Shown here: piece after piece, positions 50,745-59,713 of the stretch
How positions within the stretch are numbered: position 1 is the stretch's first letter
Layout: the number at the start of each line of letters is the position of its first letter
DNA from: Caulochytrium protostelioides
Taxonomy: Eukaryota > Chytridiomycota > Caulochytriomycetes > Caulochytriales > Caulochytriaceae
NCBI GenBank assembly: GCA_003615045.1
Contig: ML014148.1
Location: 62,001-126,000 of the forward strand
Direction: 5' to 3'
DNA length: 64,000 nucleotides
Position numbers and translations under genes: made by a program
Notes under the pieces: generated by a model
Databases searched by the model: none
What the model was told of the DNA's origin: nothing
The model's input: only the letters and a program-made list of their open reading frames with translations

Positions 50745-52350
50745 GGCGGCCGTTGCTCCGTCCGACGACGTCTCGGGGACGGCCCGTTAGAAAACCCAAG
50801 AGTAAGCCACGCGAGGCGGCGGCGATCGGATGGGTCGTTGCCGAATGAATGGAATGGGTCAGCCGGCGATGGTAATGACGGTAATGACGGCGGCAATGAC
50901 GAATTACGGATCACACGCAGATCATGGATCTACCCATGAGCGTCCAATCAGGACGGACGCAGGATGGATGCAAGGCCAATGCCAGCGGTCAGCAACGCCG
51001 ATACTAGGCGGCAGAAGGTGGGGCGATCACCGATGGCAACACCGCCGCACATCGATGCGTGTGATGCCCAATGCCAAGACCGCGCGATGCTGTCCAATGA
51101 TCCACCCGGCACGATCGCGGCGATGATCTAATCGCAGGCGATGATTGCGTGCTACAGCAGGATCCGTGGCACCCCACGTGGCTAATATCGCCGTGGCCCG
51201 GCGCGGTGCTGCAGGCGGCACGTGTGGGCAGGTGTCGCTTTAGCGCTGGTTCCCGGGGAAAAGGCGAAAAGAAGCGATCGACTCGAAAATCAGGAGAGCA
51301 CCACACGCGGAGTCGAGCCGATGCATGAGCTATCCCACTCGTCAGCAGATCGCTGCAAACCAACCCATTCGATATGAACGATGGGATGATATCCGAAGCA
51401 GCAAGCATTATACCCGGTTGAAGCCCGACGAAGGTCTCTTTCGCGTGCTGCGCACCGCTTGTCGGGCCGCGATCATGTGCCGGCTCATGTGTACGACTAC
51501 GGCGGTCCCCCTCTCTAGCGGCGCCCTGAAGGCCATTCGGCGGCCGCGGAGCCTGTCAGGGCGCGGGGCGAGGCCCTGGCGAGCAGGGGGCGGTCCACAG
51601 CGCGATCACGTGTCGAGCGACTCGGCTGCATTGGATCGGAGCTGCTTGCGAAGGCGGATCACGAGGTATGGCCTGATCCTCGTTCCCATGTAGGGCGGCG
51701 ATAGGATGCAATGGGTTTGTCTGCTCAATTGTCGATGGCGTGGCACTCCAGCGATATCACTCGAATGTTTTTTTTTCCTGTGTGGCTACAATGTGAAATC
51801 ATACTGGTCTCAGATTGATATCATTGCAACCATGGCGACACGAAACATCGACTAACGTAGTTCTCACGAACGGTCGGCTTCGCGAAAAGATGCTCCGTCG
51901 TGTTGCTGGCTGAAGGAGACCCACATAATTCAACGCACCAAGACTGCAGGGGTTTAGTAGGTGAGATTCTTCCAAGTCCCACATTGCACAGGCCCGCTAT
52001 ATCCGAACGGCGTCTCCTCCGTTTCTCACCCAGAGAAGTCATGGGCAGCCCCTGGGAAGCTGCTATCTGAGAGATTATCGGGGATCCACGGCCCCAGGAC
52101 GCTTGGCAAAGATTTCCCCGTGGCATGTGCTGGGACATATCGCGCAAAAGCGAAACTTGACGACAGGTGGTGGCCGAACTCAAGCTTGTGGCGATTCACA
52201 TCATGCCGCATTTGTCATGAGCGAGCTTTCTTGTCGACGCTCAAAGAAAGAGACCCGACAGCTCTTTCACGATTGCGTCTCGTTTGCAACGTAGCTCAGC
52301 TCTCTCCATCATCATGATCTTTTACCTTTTCCAATCAGGGTCACATACAT
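50745..52350. other. Long intergenic region without a recognised gene
   Basis: The left part is the promoter of the ABC transporter; the right part is the 3' region of NDUFAF3. Composition is mixed, with AT-richer segments around 51730-52330. Open frames such as 51325-51693 (+) and 51961-52317 (+) start with GTG or have no recognisable motif; I do not call them. The run TTTTTTTT at about 51770 is the only notable simple sequence. Confidence 0.5.
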
Positions 52351-53457
52351 TTACACACGCGGCTGGCGCGGCTTGAGGGGCAGCGTGCTGGACGCCGAGT
52401 GCTTCAGGGGATCGTCGAGCTGGATATGTTCACGAAACAAGGGCTTGCCCGTCAGCGCGGACGTCGGGATACTCGGGAGCAGCGCGACGCCGACGCGACG
52501 GCCCTCCTGTGCCAGCACATTGAACGTCGCCGCAGCACGACGCGTCGACTGCACCTCAATCTGCATGCCGTACCGCCGCAACGTGTCGCGCAGCGCCGGC
52601 GGCAGTGGCCACATCGTCTGGCCCGTCCCGATCACGAGCAGCTCCGGCAGATGCGACACGTGGTCAAAGATCTGGAAGACGTCGGGGACCCATCCCGCAA
52701 ACACGCCGTGCTGGCCTTCGCCGAGGTGGTCGTCGCCTTCCAAATCGACCACCTTCATCGGCGTCTGCGTGGGTGGCGACGAGTCGGTTGTGGACGATGC
52801 GGATGCCGTCGTGCTGCTCTGGGCCTCGACGCCGTGGGTCCAGACGCGGCCGGGCGTCTCGACATATCCGAATTGCGGCACATTCCACAGGAAGACCGTG
52901 TTGTTAAAGAACAGCAGTGGGCCAGTATACTTGACCTCGCCGAGCACGATGCCCTGCGCCGTCACCGAGTCGATGAGGCGTGTGTTCTCTGGCGCTTCCG
53001 AGAGCACGTTGTTGTCTAGGAAGTTGCCGTGGGAACGGCCGACGGCGGCGCGGCGGTCGACGGGCGCCGGCGCCTGCCGCATGTTGTATCCTGGCGTCGG
53101 CGTCGGCGCCGACGCCGGCGCGGATGGCGCGGACGGGCGCGGCGACTCTGTGATCGTCATGCGCTGGCCGTCGGCGGCGGTGCCATCGGCGCCGTCGGCG
53201 CGCGAGGCGGCGCGACGCGCTTCCCGCGACTCGCGCCGCGCGTCTTCAAGCGACTGCGCCACCGCGTCTGACGCGCCGGCGGCCCCGGTCGGTGCTTCAC
53301 GGCGCATGGGTGTCGACCGCGCGATCGGGCGGATCGAGCGGAGTTTGGGGTCCGGCATACCGGAGGCCGGCGGCGAGCCGTGCAGGCTGCGCAGGCAGCA
53401 CGTGGCTTGCCGACGCATCGTGGATGCGCGGCATCCAGTCAAAAGGCTGTGAAGCAT
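52351..53457 (-). CDS. NDUFAF3: NDUFAF3-like complex I assembly factor (DUF498 domain)
   Basis: NDUFAF3 helps assemble mitochondrial respiratory complex I early in the Q module. The 368-aa product starts at the ATG at 53457 with a basic, acid-free leader (MLHSLLTGCRASTMRRQATC) that looks like a mitochondrial presequence. A low-complexity spacer runs to about residue 145. The DUF498/Mth938 domain then shows NTRLIDSVTAQGIVLGEVKY, TGPLLFFNNTVFLWNVP, FDHVSHLPELLVIGTG and AAATFNVLAQEGRRVGVALL, all close to the animal protein (LLVLGTG, ACATFNFLCHEGR). Human NDUFAF3 is about 184 aa. The extra length comes from the spacer and an insert of about 40 Ser/Thr-rich residues near 215-245. Presence of this factor implies the organism has complex I. 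Confidence 0.92.
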   Translation of the reverse strand: MLHSLLTGCRASTMRRQATCCLRSLHGSPPASGMPDPKLRSIRPIARSTPMRREAPTGAAGASDAVAQSLEDARRESREARRAASRADGADGTAADGQRMTITESPRPSAPSAPASAPTPTPGYNMRQAPAPVDRRAAVGRSHGNFLDNNVLSEAPENTRLIDSVTAQGIVLGEVKYTGPLLFFNNTVFLWNVPQFGYVETPGRVWTHGVEAQSSTTASASSTTDSSPPTQTPMKVVDLEGDDHLGEGQHGVFAGWVPDVFQIFDHVSHLPELLVIGTGQTMWPLPPALRDTLRRYGMQIEVQSTRRAAATFNVLAQEGRRVGVALLPSIPTSALTGKPLFREHIQLDDPLKHSASSTLPLKPRQPRV

Positions 53458-54166
53458 AATTTGAATAGCGTGAGGACGCGAGGGATACAGGTGGCAGGAA
53501 AGACAGACGCGACAACACGGCGAGGTGGAACGGCGAGATGCATCCTCATAGGTCGGCCTAGGAAACGTCAGGTCGACGAGAAACGCACGTGGTCGCCCTC
53601 ATGCCCGAAACATGGGGTCATCATGGGTTCCTTGCCGTGATCTATCACTGGGAGAATGCGCCCCAACGCCGTAGGCGGCATATGATTGGGCCGATCGCTG
53701 CGGAGAATGACGTCGCAGGCAAGCTTACGTGCGCTCGGGATCCAGTCGGACGTCCGGTGGCATCGACCTGCGTCGCCCGCGCCACACTGGGCCGGTCGGT
53801 CAGGGTACTCTTGCGGCTGTCGACGCCACCGAGGCTGAGCCACTTGTCACCCGCTTGTCGGCCACGGGCTTGGGCGTACGGGCTGCAAGCGCTTGGAGGA
53901 GGCGAGGGAGATTGAACCTGCCGTGCCAAAGCGGAGTCTGAAGGGTCCTAGCGTCCCTTCCGCGTCGGCATCAGCCATGGTCGTACTGATATTACGATGA
54001 TCACCTCATTGGCGAAGTGGTGATACGAATCACCGCTCCGCGGATTGAATCCTTCCACCGTCACCACGATATCCTTCTCTGCTTCTCGACCTAACGACTC
54101 CCTTCCCCTTGACATTCCCTATCGACCCTTCTCCCCCTTCTTCTTCCCCAACTCAAGATTGTCAGT
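53458..54166. other. Divergent promoter region
   Basis: Shared upstream region of NDUFAF3 (-) and dUTPase (+). A pyrimidine-rich stretch (54060-54160) leads up to the dUTPase ATG. No TATA box or gene is seen. Confidence 0.5.
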
Positions 54167-54607
54167 ATGGTGTCCTCGCCGGGCATGTTCCAGGTCAAGC
54201 GCCTGTCGGAGTTTGCCATCCTGCCGAAGCGGGGCAGCGCCCTGGCGGCCGGGTATGATCTGGCGGCGGCGCACGAGACCGTGATCCCGGCGCGCGGCCG
54301 TGGCATCGTGCCGACCGACCTCGCCTTTGCGATTCCTGAGAACACCTACGGCCGCGTCGCGCCGCGCTCCGGCCTGACCCTCAAGCAGGGGATGGACGTC
54401 GGCGCGGGCGTCGTTGACGCCGACTTCCGCGGGCCCATCGGCATTATCCTGTTTAACCACTCCGACCAGGACTTTGTCGCGCGCCGCGGCGACCGCGTGG
54501 CGCAGTTCATCCTAGAGCGCATCGAGACGCCGGAAGTGACCGAGGTGGCCGAGCTAGACGAAACGATCCGCGGCCACAACGGCTTCGGCTCGACCGGGAT
54601 CAACTAG
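54167..54607 (+). CDS. DUT1: Deoxyuridine 5'-triphosphate nucleotidohydrolase (dUTPase)
   Basis: dUTPase hydrolyses dUTP to dUMP and pyrophosphate, which keeps uracil out of DNA and feeds thymidylate synthesis. The 146-aa trimer-type subunit carries the five family motifs in order: [32 protein letters not shown] with the catalytic Asp, [10 protein letters not shown], and the C-terminal loop GHNGFGSTG that closes over the substrate. Length is normal. There is no organelle presequence. The ATG at 54167 is the first in frame after a pyrimidine-rich leader. It is convergent with the dephospho-CoA kinase gene. Confidence 0.98.
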   Translation: MVSSPGMFQVKRLSEFAILPKRGSALAAGYDLAAAHETVIPARGRGIVPTDLAFAIPENTYGRVAPRSGLTLKQGMDVGAGVVDADFRGPIGIILFNHSDQDFVARRGDRVAQFILERIETPEVTEVAELDETIRGHNGFGSTGIN

Positions 54608-54925
54608 CCAGACATCGGATCGACACCGGATCGTCACGAGCGCTCGACAACGCGTATCAACCAGTGATCTCGACAACGTATCGCCACGAGAGCTTGTCTT
54701 TTTAGAAACGAGCCCAACATGCCTTTGACCACCAAGAGGCCGTCGTCCTTATTTAAGCACTACCAAGCAAAAAGAAAGAAAAAAACTCAACCAAACGGAA
54801 AACAAGACTCTAAACGATTAACAACAAAGAACGTATGAGGAGGAAGCGTGAAAAAAAAAAAGGGACGGCAGAGCACGGGTGCCATCGGCCAGCAGGCATC
54901 GCAGCGAAGGCGACCCCACTGCGAA
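54608..54925. other. Convergent 3' region, A-rich
   Basis: Tail-to-tail gap of dUTPase and dephospho-CoA kinase. Positions 54760-54865 are strongly A-rich, with A-runs near 54777 and 54852, in keeping with two polyadenylation regions. No gene is seen. Confidence 0.55.
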
Positions 54926-55797
54926 CTACTTGAGTTTCCGCTTGTGCTTCTGAACGAGTCGTGATTTCGAGACGAGTCGCAGCGTGTTGAGCACCAGGTA
55001 GAGCAGGAGCGCGGGCGTAAAAAAGAGCGCCCAGATCAGATAGGTTTTGGCCCGGCTCGGACGGAGCTGGCGAGCGATGGCCTCGACCTGGCGCCGCGTC
55101 TCCTGCCGCGACCCCATGTTGTTGATGACGAGGTCAGCCAAGTCGCGCTTCTTGGTGATCGACATCTGGCTGTCGATGCGCTGCCGTGCCACACTCGGCG
55201 TCAGCGTGTCCCGTGCCATCAGACGCTCGAGCTGCGTTTCCTCCTCCGTAAACACGACGAGCACGCGGTGCACCCACCGGTGTAGCCGCGCTTCATACAG
55301 CAGCGGCGTATCGAGGATCACGACGGCTTCAGCCTTGAGGAAGTGCTCCAGGACCTTGTTGAACATCTCGAGGCGGATCGCTGGATGCGTGATGTTGGTC
55401 AAGCGGTAGCGTGCCTTCGCATCGGCGAAGATGATTTCGCCGAGCTTCGTGCGGTCGATCGAGCGGCCATCGGCTTGGAGAATACCCTCGCCGAACGTCT
55501 CGATCGCCGCGTAGTAGGCCGGCTCGCCGGGCATCAGGACCTGCCGCGCTACCAGATCCGCATCAATGATTGGATACCTTTCCGACAGGATCTGGGACAC
55601 CGTGCTTTTCCCGGTGGCAATACCGCCTGTCCCCCTCAACAGTCCATCACGTTCCCCGCAAAACAACGCTTCGTGAGTCTTCAAACAGATATCAGAGATC
55701 CGTCAGGGTCGGCGCTTCAGCTGTCACGTGGCGATCGCTAACGGTGCGTTTAGGTCAGCGGATCAGGGTACGTACCGGTGAGCCCGATAAGAAGCAT
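54926..55797 (-). CDS. CAB5: Dephospho-CoA kinase with 22-nt first exon
   Basis: This kinase phosphorylates dephospho-CoA in the last step of CoA synthesis. The long frame alone lacks a proper start: it reads LLRGTGGIATGKS. A tiny exon at 55797-55776 supplies ATG and MLLIGLT plus one base, followed by the donor GTACGT. The acceptor ACAG at 55630-55627 joins to exon 2 (55626-54926). The result, MLLIGLTGGIATGKSTVS, has the canonical N-terminus and P-loop (G8-x-x-x-x-G-K14-S15). The intron is 149 nt and the protein 240 aa. Other family features are DADLVARQVL, THPAIR, VVILDTPLLYEA and RQRIDSQMS. The C-terminus has a hydrophobic segment (LIWALFFTPALLLYLVLNTL) and a Lys-rich tail, as in other fungal and animal enzymes, suggesting membrane attachment. 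Confidence 0.95.
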
Positions 55798-57472
55798 GGT
55801 GATCGCGTCCGGAGAGGGCGCGGTGGGAACCCGATGGGCCTTAGCGCGGGGGGGTTGTTCAGGCGGCGGACGATGTGCCAAGCCGTCGTAGATTCGTCAC
55901 GTCCGCTGCCACGTGAAGGTGTGATTTGGGGTTTTCGCTGCCGCATCCAGATCGGGGTCCTTCTGCAAGCCCCGTGCTGATCAAGCCCAGAGCCGGCGGT
56001 GATCTGCGTTGTATGCGATGATGCGGTCACGAGCGGCAGCGGTGTCAATGTCAACGGGTGGGATACGCGTGGCACGGCGCGGCGGTTTCTGCGAGATCGG
56101 CCGTTTCGCCTGTCGCCGTTCGCGGATCGGAGATGGCGAAGCGGAGCTCACCCGCCGGTGTCCCGCCCCATCGCGCCGCTCGCCACCCCTTTGACTTGAG
56201 CGGCGGTCCCCTCGTGAACGCTGCATTCTGGCCACGGCGGTCGGTGTCCACCCGTCGCGGGCTGCCGACCGCTGGACTGGGGCGCGTTCGTGGCCGCTGG
56301 CGGGTCGCCCATCCCCGCGCGCGATTCGTGAAACGGTGGCCGTCCATGCCGCTCGCCGCCTTCATGCCGTTTCACAAGAACCGCGGTCAGTGGTCCGACG
56401 GCGGCGGTGCGCGACGGCGGCCGCGGCCACCGACTTCGAGCGAGGCGCTCGCCGCTCCCGACGGCGACCCTGGCGCGCATCGCGGTGAAGCGCGGCGCAA
56501 GGCCGGGCCGGGCCGGGCGAAGCCGCACACCCGGCGCAAGGCGCCACCCGACGCCGGGAGTTCCCGCGCGGACGAGCCTCGCCCGCCGGTTGTCTCTGTG
56601 CAGCGAGGCCAGGCGCAGGGTGGCGCGGCGATGGGCGGATGCAGCGGATGCCGCGGATGCCGATGGTGATGGGCGTCGCGTCGCGTCGGCTTCGCCACGC
56701 CTCGTGCAGGGCTCGGCCCGCAGCCCCGTCGGCTTCTCTCGACCCGCCGCTGCCCCCCTATCCCCGCCGCTCTTCCAGGAGCCGATGCGACCTCCAGCGT
56801 GGTGGTGATGCGACGGCACGCGGCGGCACGGTGATGGTGATGCGACGCCATCATGTTAGGTGCTGTGCAGCAACTTGGGCACCGCCAACGGCACTCGCAT
56901 CGACAGCGGCATCGGCGCCAGCATCGCCACAGCGCTCGGTCATCGACGGGAGGGCTGTGCGATGCGGTGGCACAGCAACGCGCGGCCCGGACCCGGTCTG
57001 TCTGCTCGGCGACGAGCCGCGCGCTCTCGGGTTCAAGGTCGATGGACCGCCGCAAGACGTCAGGAGGCCTGCAGGGGTAACGGGCAGGAGGGCCGTGGAG
57101 GGGAGGCAAGGCACGCGTGGTGGCGTGACGAAAGCGCAGACCACGCACGACCGCGCTTCGTGCTATATAAGCCGTACGCGCTGGCTGACACTCTCGCGAT
57201 GTTAGATCCGAGCCCTGATCGCGGCATGGACGTTCGTGCCGAGCTTTCCTCCGTTGGCCGAGTATGATGCTAATGACGATAATACACTGCTAAAGGCAAG
57301 AGTCGCGTTCGGCTGTCGTTCGATTACCAACCGCGCCTTGTCGTCATTTTCCTTCCATCGGTTCCCCTCTTTGCTTTTGTCTGTCTCGACGCGTTTTTTT
57401 CTGGACGCGATCTCTTCCTAGCCCCGCTCCCCATCCCCGATCCCCATCCCCGACCCAATCGTCGTCTACACG
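55798..57472. other. GC-rich divergent intergenic region
   Basis: Upstream region of dephospho-CoA kinase (-) and of the EndoU gene (+). Overlapping frames on both strands at 55980-57200 have Arg/Pro/Ala-rich translations and no domain. A TATA-like TATATAAG is at 57164-57171. Confidence 0.5.
57164..57171 (+). promoter_or_regulatory. TATA-box-like element upstream of EndoU
   Basis: TATATAAG lies about 300 nt upstream of the EndoU ATG at 57473 in otherwise GC-rich DNA. It would fit a core promoter with a 5' leader of roughly 270 nt. Supported by sequence only. Confidence 0.45.
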
Positions 57473-59134
57473 ATGGGACTCTTTTCTGAGGCCAAGAAGC
57501 TCGCGAGCCTCGCCCAGGCCGCCCAGTCCGGCGGTCACTCCAGCAGCTCGTCTGTCAACGGGACGGGCGGCAGCTACGGCGGTGCCAGCGGCAACACCGG
57601 CGGCAGCAGCAACCAAATGGCCGCCAACGTCGCCAAGTACGGTCCGAAGGTCTTCACCGCCCTCGGGCTGTCGGCCGGTGTGGCTGGCGTCGCCAGCGTG
57701 ATGCTCGGCAAGTACATGGAAGGCACGAAGCAGAACCCCGCGGCCGCCGCGGCCGCCGCCGTGTCGGGCAACAACCAGAGCTACCAGTCCAGCGTCACGG
57801 GCCAGGGTGCTTACCAGCCGCCCCAGCAACAGCAGCAGCCGTACGGCCAGCAGCAGCCGTACGGCCAGCAGCAGCCGTACGGCCAGCAGCAGCCGTACGG
57901 CCAGCAGCCTGCGTCGCCGTACGGCCAGCCGCAGCAGCCCGGTTATGGCCAGCAACAGATGCCGCAGCCTGGCCACGGCCAGCACGGGCCTCCTGGCCAG
58001 CATGGTCCGCCTCACGGCCAGCACGGCCAGCACGGCCAGCACGCTCCACCCCACGGCGGCCCTGGCGGCTTTGGCCAGCAGCAGATGCCTCAACCATATG
58101 GTCAGCAGCAGCAGCAGCCGTATGGCCAGCAGCAGCAGCCGTACGGCCAGCAGCAGCAGCCGTATGGCCAGCAGCAGCAGCCGTACGGCCAGCAGCAGCA
58201 GCCGTACGGCCAGCAGCCGATGGGCGCTCAGCGTGATATGACCATGCCGATGGGCAACTCGGTGGGCGTGTCGGTTTCGGCGTACAACCCGACATCGCTG
58301 CAGCCGACGCAGCTGGAGATCCGGAACCTGGAGGAAGCGATCACGCGTCTCGTGTCGCTGGACGTCAACCGCGCCGTGATTGGCCGCGATATCTTCCTCA
58401 ACACGCAGGGCCGCGACTTCAACCACATGTCGGACAACGCCGCGCAGCCGCTCTTCCAGCCGATCAGCGACCAGGTGTTCTCGAGCCGCCCGTCGTGGCG
58501 CTCGTTCCACAACTTGCTGGACAACTACACGGCGCATACAGGCGTCGCCGAAGTCGTGACGGCCCAGGAGATGCAGGAGCAGTCCGTCTTCCTCGACGTC
58601 CTGCTTGACTCGCCGATCGGGCAGTACCTGCACAACCTGCTCATTGCGCACAACTGCGTGCCGGCGGACCGCTTCGCCTTCAAAAGTCTGCTCCAGGACC
58701 TGTGGTTCGGGCTGTACAAGCGCGAGGTGCACAACGACAGCTCTGCCTTCGAGCACGTCTTCCTCGGCGAGATCTCGAACGGCCGCGTCATCGGTCTGCA
58801 CAACTGGTTCAAGATCTATTTCGAGGAGCGCGCTGGCCGCATCAACTACCGCGGCTTCATCCCGCCCAAGGGCGGCGGATCGCGCGACCCCGTGCTCGAC
58901 GCCACTCACTTCGTTTTCTCGTGCGGCCTCGACTGGCAGGGCTGTCGCAAGGACAAGACGACCATGATGATCGGCACCAGCCCTGAGTTCGAGATCGCCC
59001 TCTGGACCGTCGCGTACTACCTCGGCCAGGAGACGACCCGTGTCCCGATCGGCGCTGACGTCGTCACCATGACCACCCACAAGATCCAGACCCGCGACGA
59101 CGTGCGTCTGGGCTCGTGCTACATCGACTACTAG
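57473..59134 (+). CDS. EndoU-family endoribonuclease with YGQQQ-repeat N-terminal region
   Basis: EndoU (XendoU) enzymes cleave RNA at uridines in a metal-dependent way. The 553-aa protein has an N-terminal part (1-80) with a hydrophobic, glycine-rich helix (VFTALGLSAGVAGVASVML). A repeat region (about 110-255) built of PYGQQQ units and GQHG units follows. The EndoU domain fills about 275-553. Catalytic residues are visible: H428 in FEHVFLGEI, H443 in GLHNWFKIYFEE, and K495 in KDKTTMMIG, followed by SPEFEIALWTVAYYL; the spacing agrees with XendoU (His, His, Lys). No signal peptide is seen, so it is probably intracellular. The Gln/Tyr/Gly repeats resemble prion-like or annexin-VII-like domains that drive condensation. 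A 630-codon frame on the opposite strand is an artefact of the repeats. Confidence 0.92.
   Translation: MGLFSEAKKLASLAQAAQSGGHSSSSSVNGTGGSYGGASGNTGGSSNQMAANVAKYGPKVFTALGLSAGVAGVASVMLGKYMEGTKQNPAAAAAAAVSGNNQSYQSSVTGQGAYQPPQQQQQPYGQQQPYGQQQPYGQQQPYGQQPASPYGQPQQPGYGQQQMPQPGHGQHGPPGQHGPPHGQHGQHGQHAPPHGGPGGFGQQQMPQPYGQQQQQPYGQQQQPYGQQQQPYGQQQQPYGQQQQPYGQQPMGAQRDMTMPMGNSVGVSVSAYNPTSLQPTQLEIRNLEEAITRLVSLDVNRAVIGRDIFLNTQGRDFNHMSDNAAQPLFQPISDQVFSSRPSWRSFHNLLDNYTAHTGVAEVVTAQEMQEQSVFLDVLLDSPIGQYLHNLLIAHNCVPADRFAFKSLLQDLWFGLYKREVHNDSSAFEHVFLGEISNGRVIGLHNWFKIYFEERAGRINYRGFIPPKGGGSRDPVLDATHFVFSCGLDWQGCRKDKTTMMIGTSPEFEIALWTVAYYLGQETTRVPIGADVVTMTTHKIQTRDDVRLGSCYIDY
57820..58220 (+). repeat. CAGCAGCAGCCGTACGGC-type tandem repeats (PYGQQQ)
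   Basis: Two blocks, 57835-57905 and 58100-58218, have 15- or 18-bp units encoding PYGQQ(Q). CCGTACGGC and CCGTATGGC variants alternate. Between them lie units encoding GQHG and GYGQQQ. The near-identity of units suggests recent expansion. Confidence 0.9.
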
Positions 59135-59713
59135 ACGTTGACAGGGACGCGCGAATCTGGATCGGACATTTTTTTGAAACGAGCATGCTCGTGTATACAA
59201 GCCCTTGAGACGACCTAGCGCGCACGCCATACCCATACCTCCGTCGGGCTCTAGATATTCCCGTCATAGGGCGATCTCGACCGTGAGGACACCTACAGCC
59301 AAGGCTTACGTGCTCGCCAGGGGCCTGACTATGACTCTCTACTCTCTGAATACCATTTCATCAACAGGATATCGGTTCTGGGCCAAGCCACGTCGTCGTG
59401 ACGGAAATACGGCGGTAGCTGTGGCGGCCCACGAGTGGCTCAGCCAGGAAAGAAGCTTTTTTTTTTCTGCGCCCATCAAGAAACAACGTGATGCGGGCGG
59501 ACCGGCACGTTGCGCGTCGGTACTTACGGCCCTCACAAAAATATTATTGCGGCGTGCCGCTCTCGTATTGAGGAGTTACGGCTCGGCAACCGTTCAGTCA
59601 AATCCGAATGCACAAGGGAAAGTCACATGTAACATATTTCATACTGAATCTTAAAGGGAGTTGAGGCAACAGAGGATGCGGTTCGAGCAAGGACCCGCGA
59701 GGCGGTGGGGAGT
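59135..59713. other. Convergent intergenic region
   Basis: Tail-to-tail gap between EndoU and the hydrolase. It has a T-run at about 59457-59468 and a less GC-rich stretch at 59530-59670. No gene is seen. Confidence 0.5.

Noticed and set aside
51961-52317. 118-codon frame with a CRICHERAF segment
   Set aside because: Starts with GTG, a single Cys pair, no family resemblance; not enough to call a gene.
57025-57040. tRNA-like B box GGTTCAAGGTC
   Set aside because: No cloverleaf can be formed with flanking sequence.
57344-59236. 630-codon open frame antisense to EndoU
   Set aside because: It mirrors the CAG/PYGQQQ repeats and EndoU codons (Leu-rich runs such as AIRLLLLAVRLL) and has no domain; the sense frame has an intact catalytic domain.
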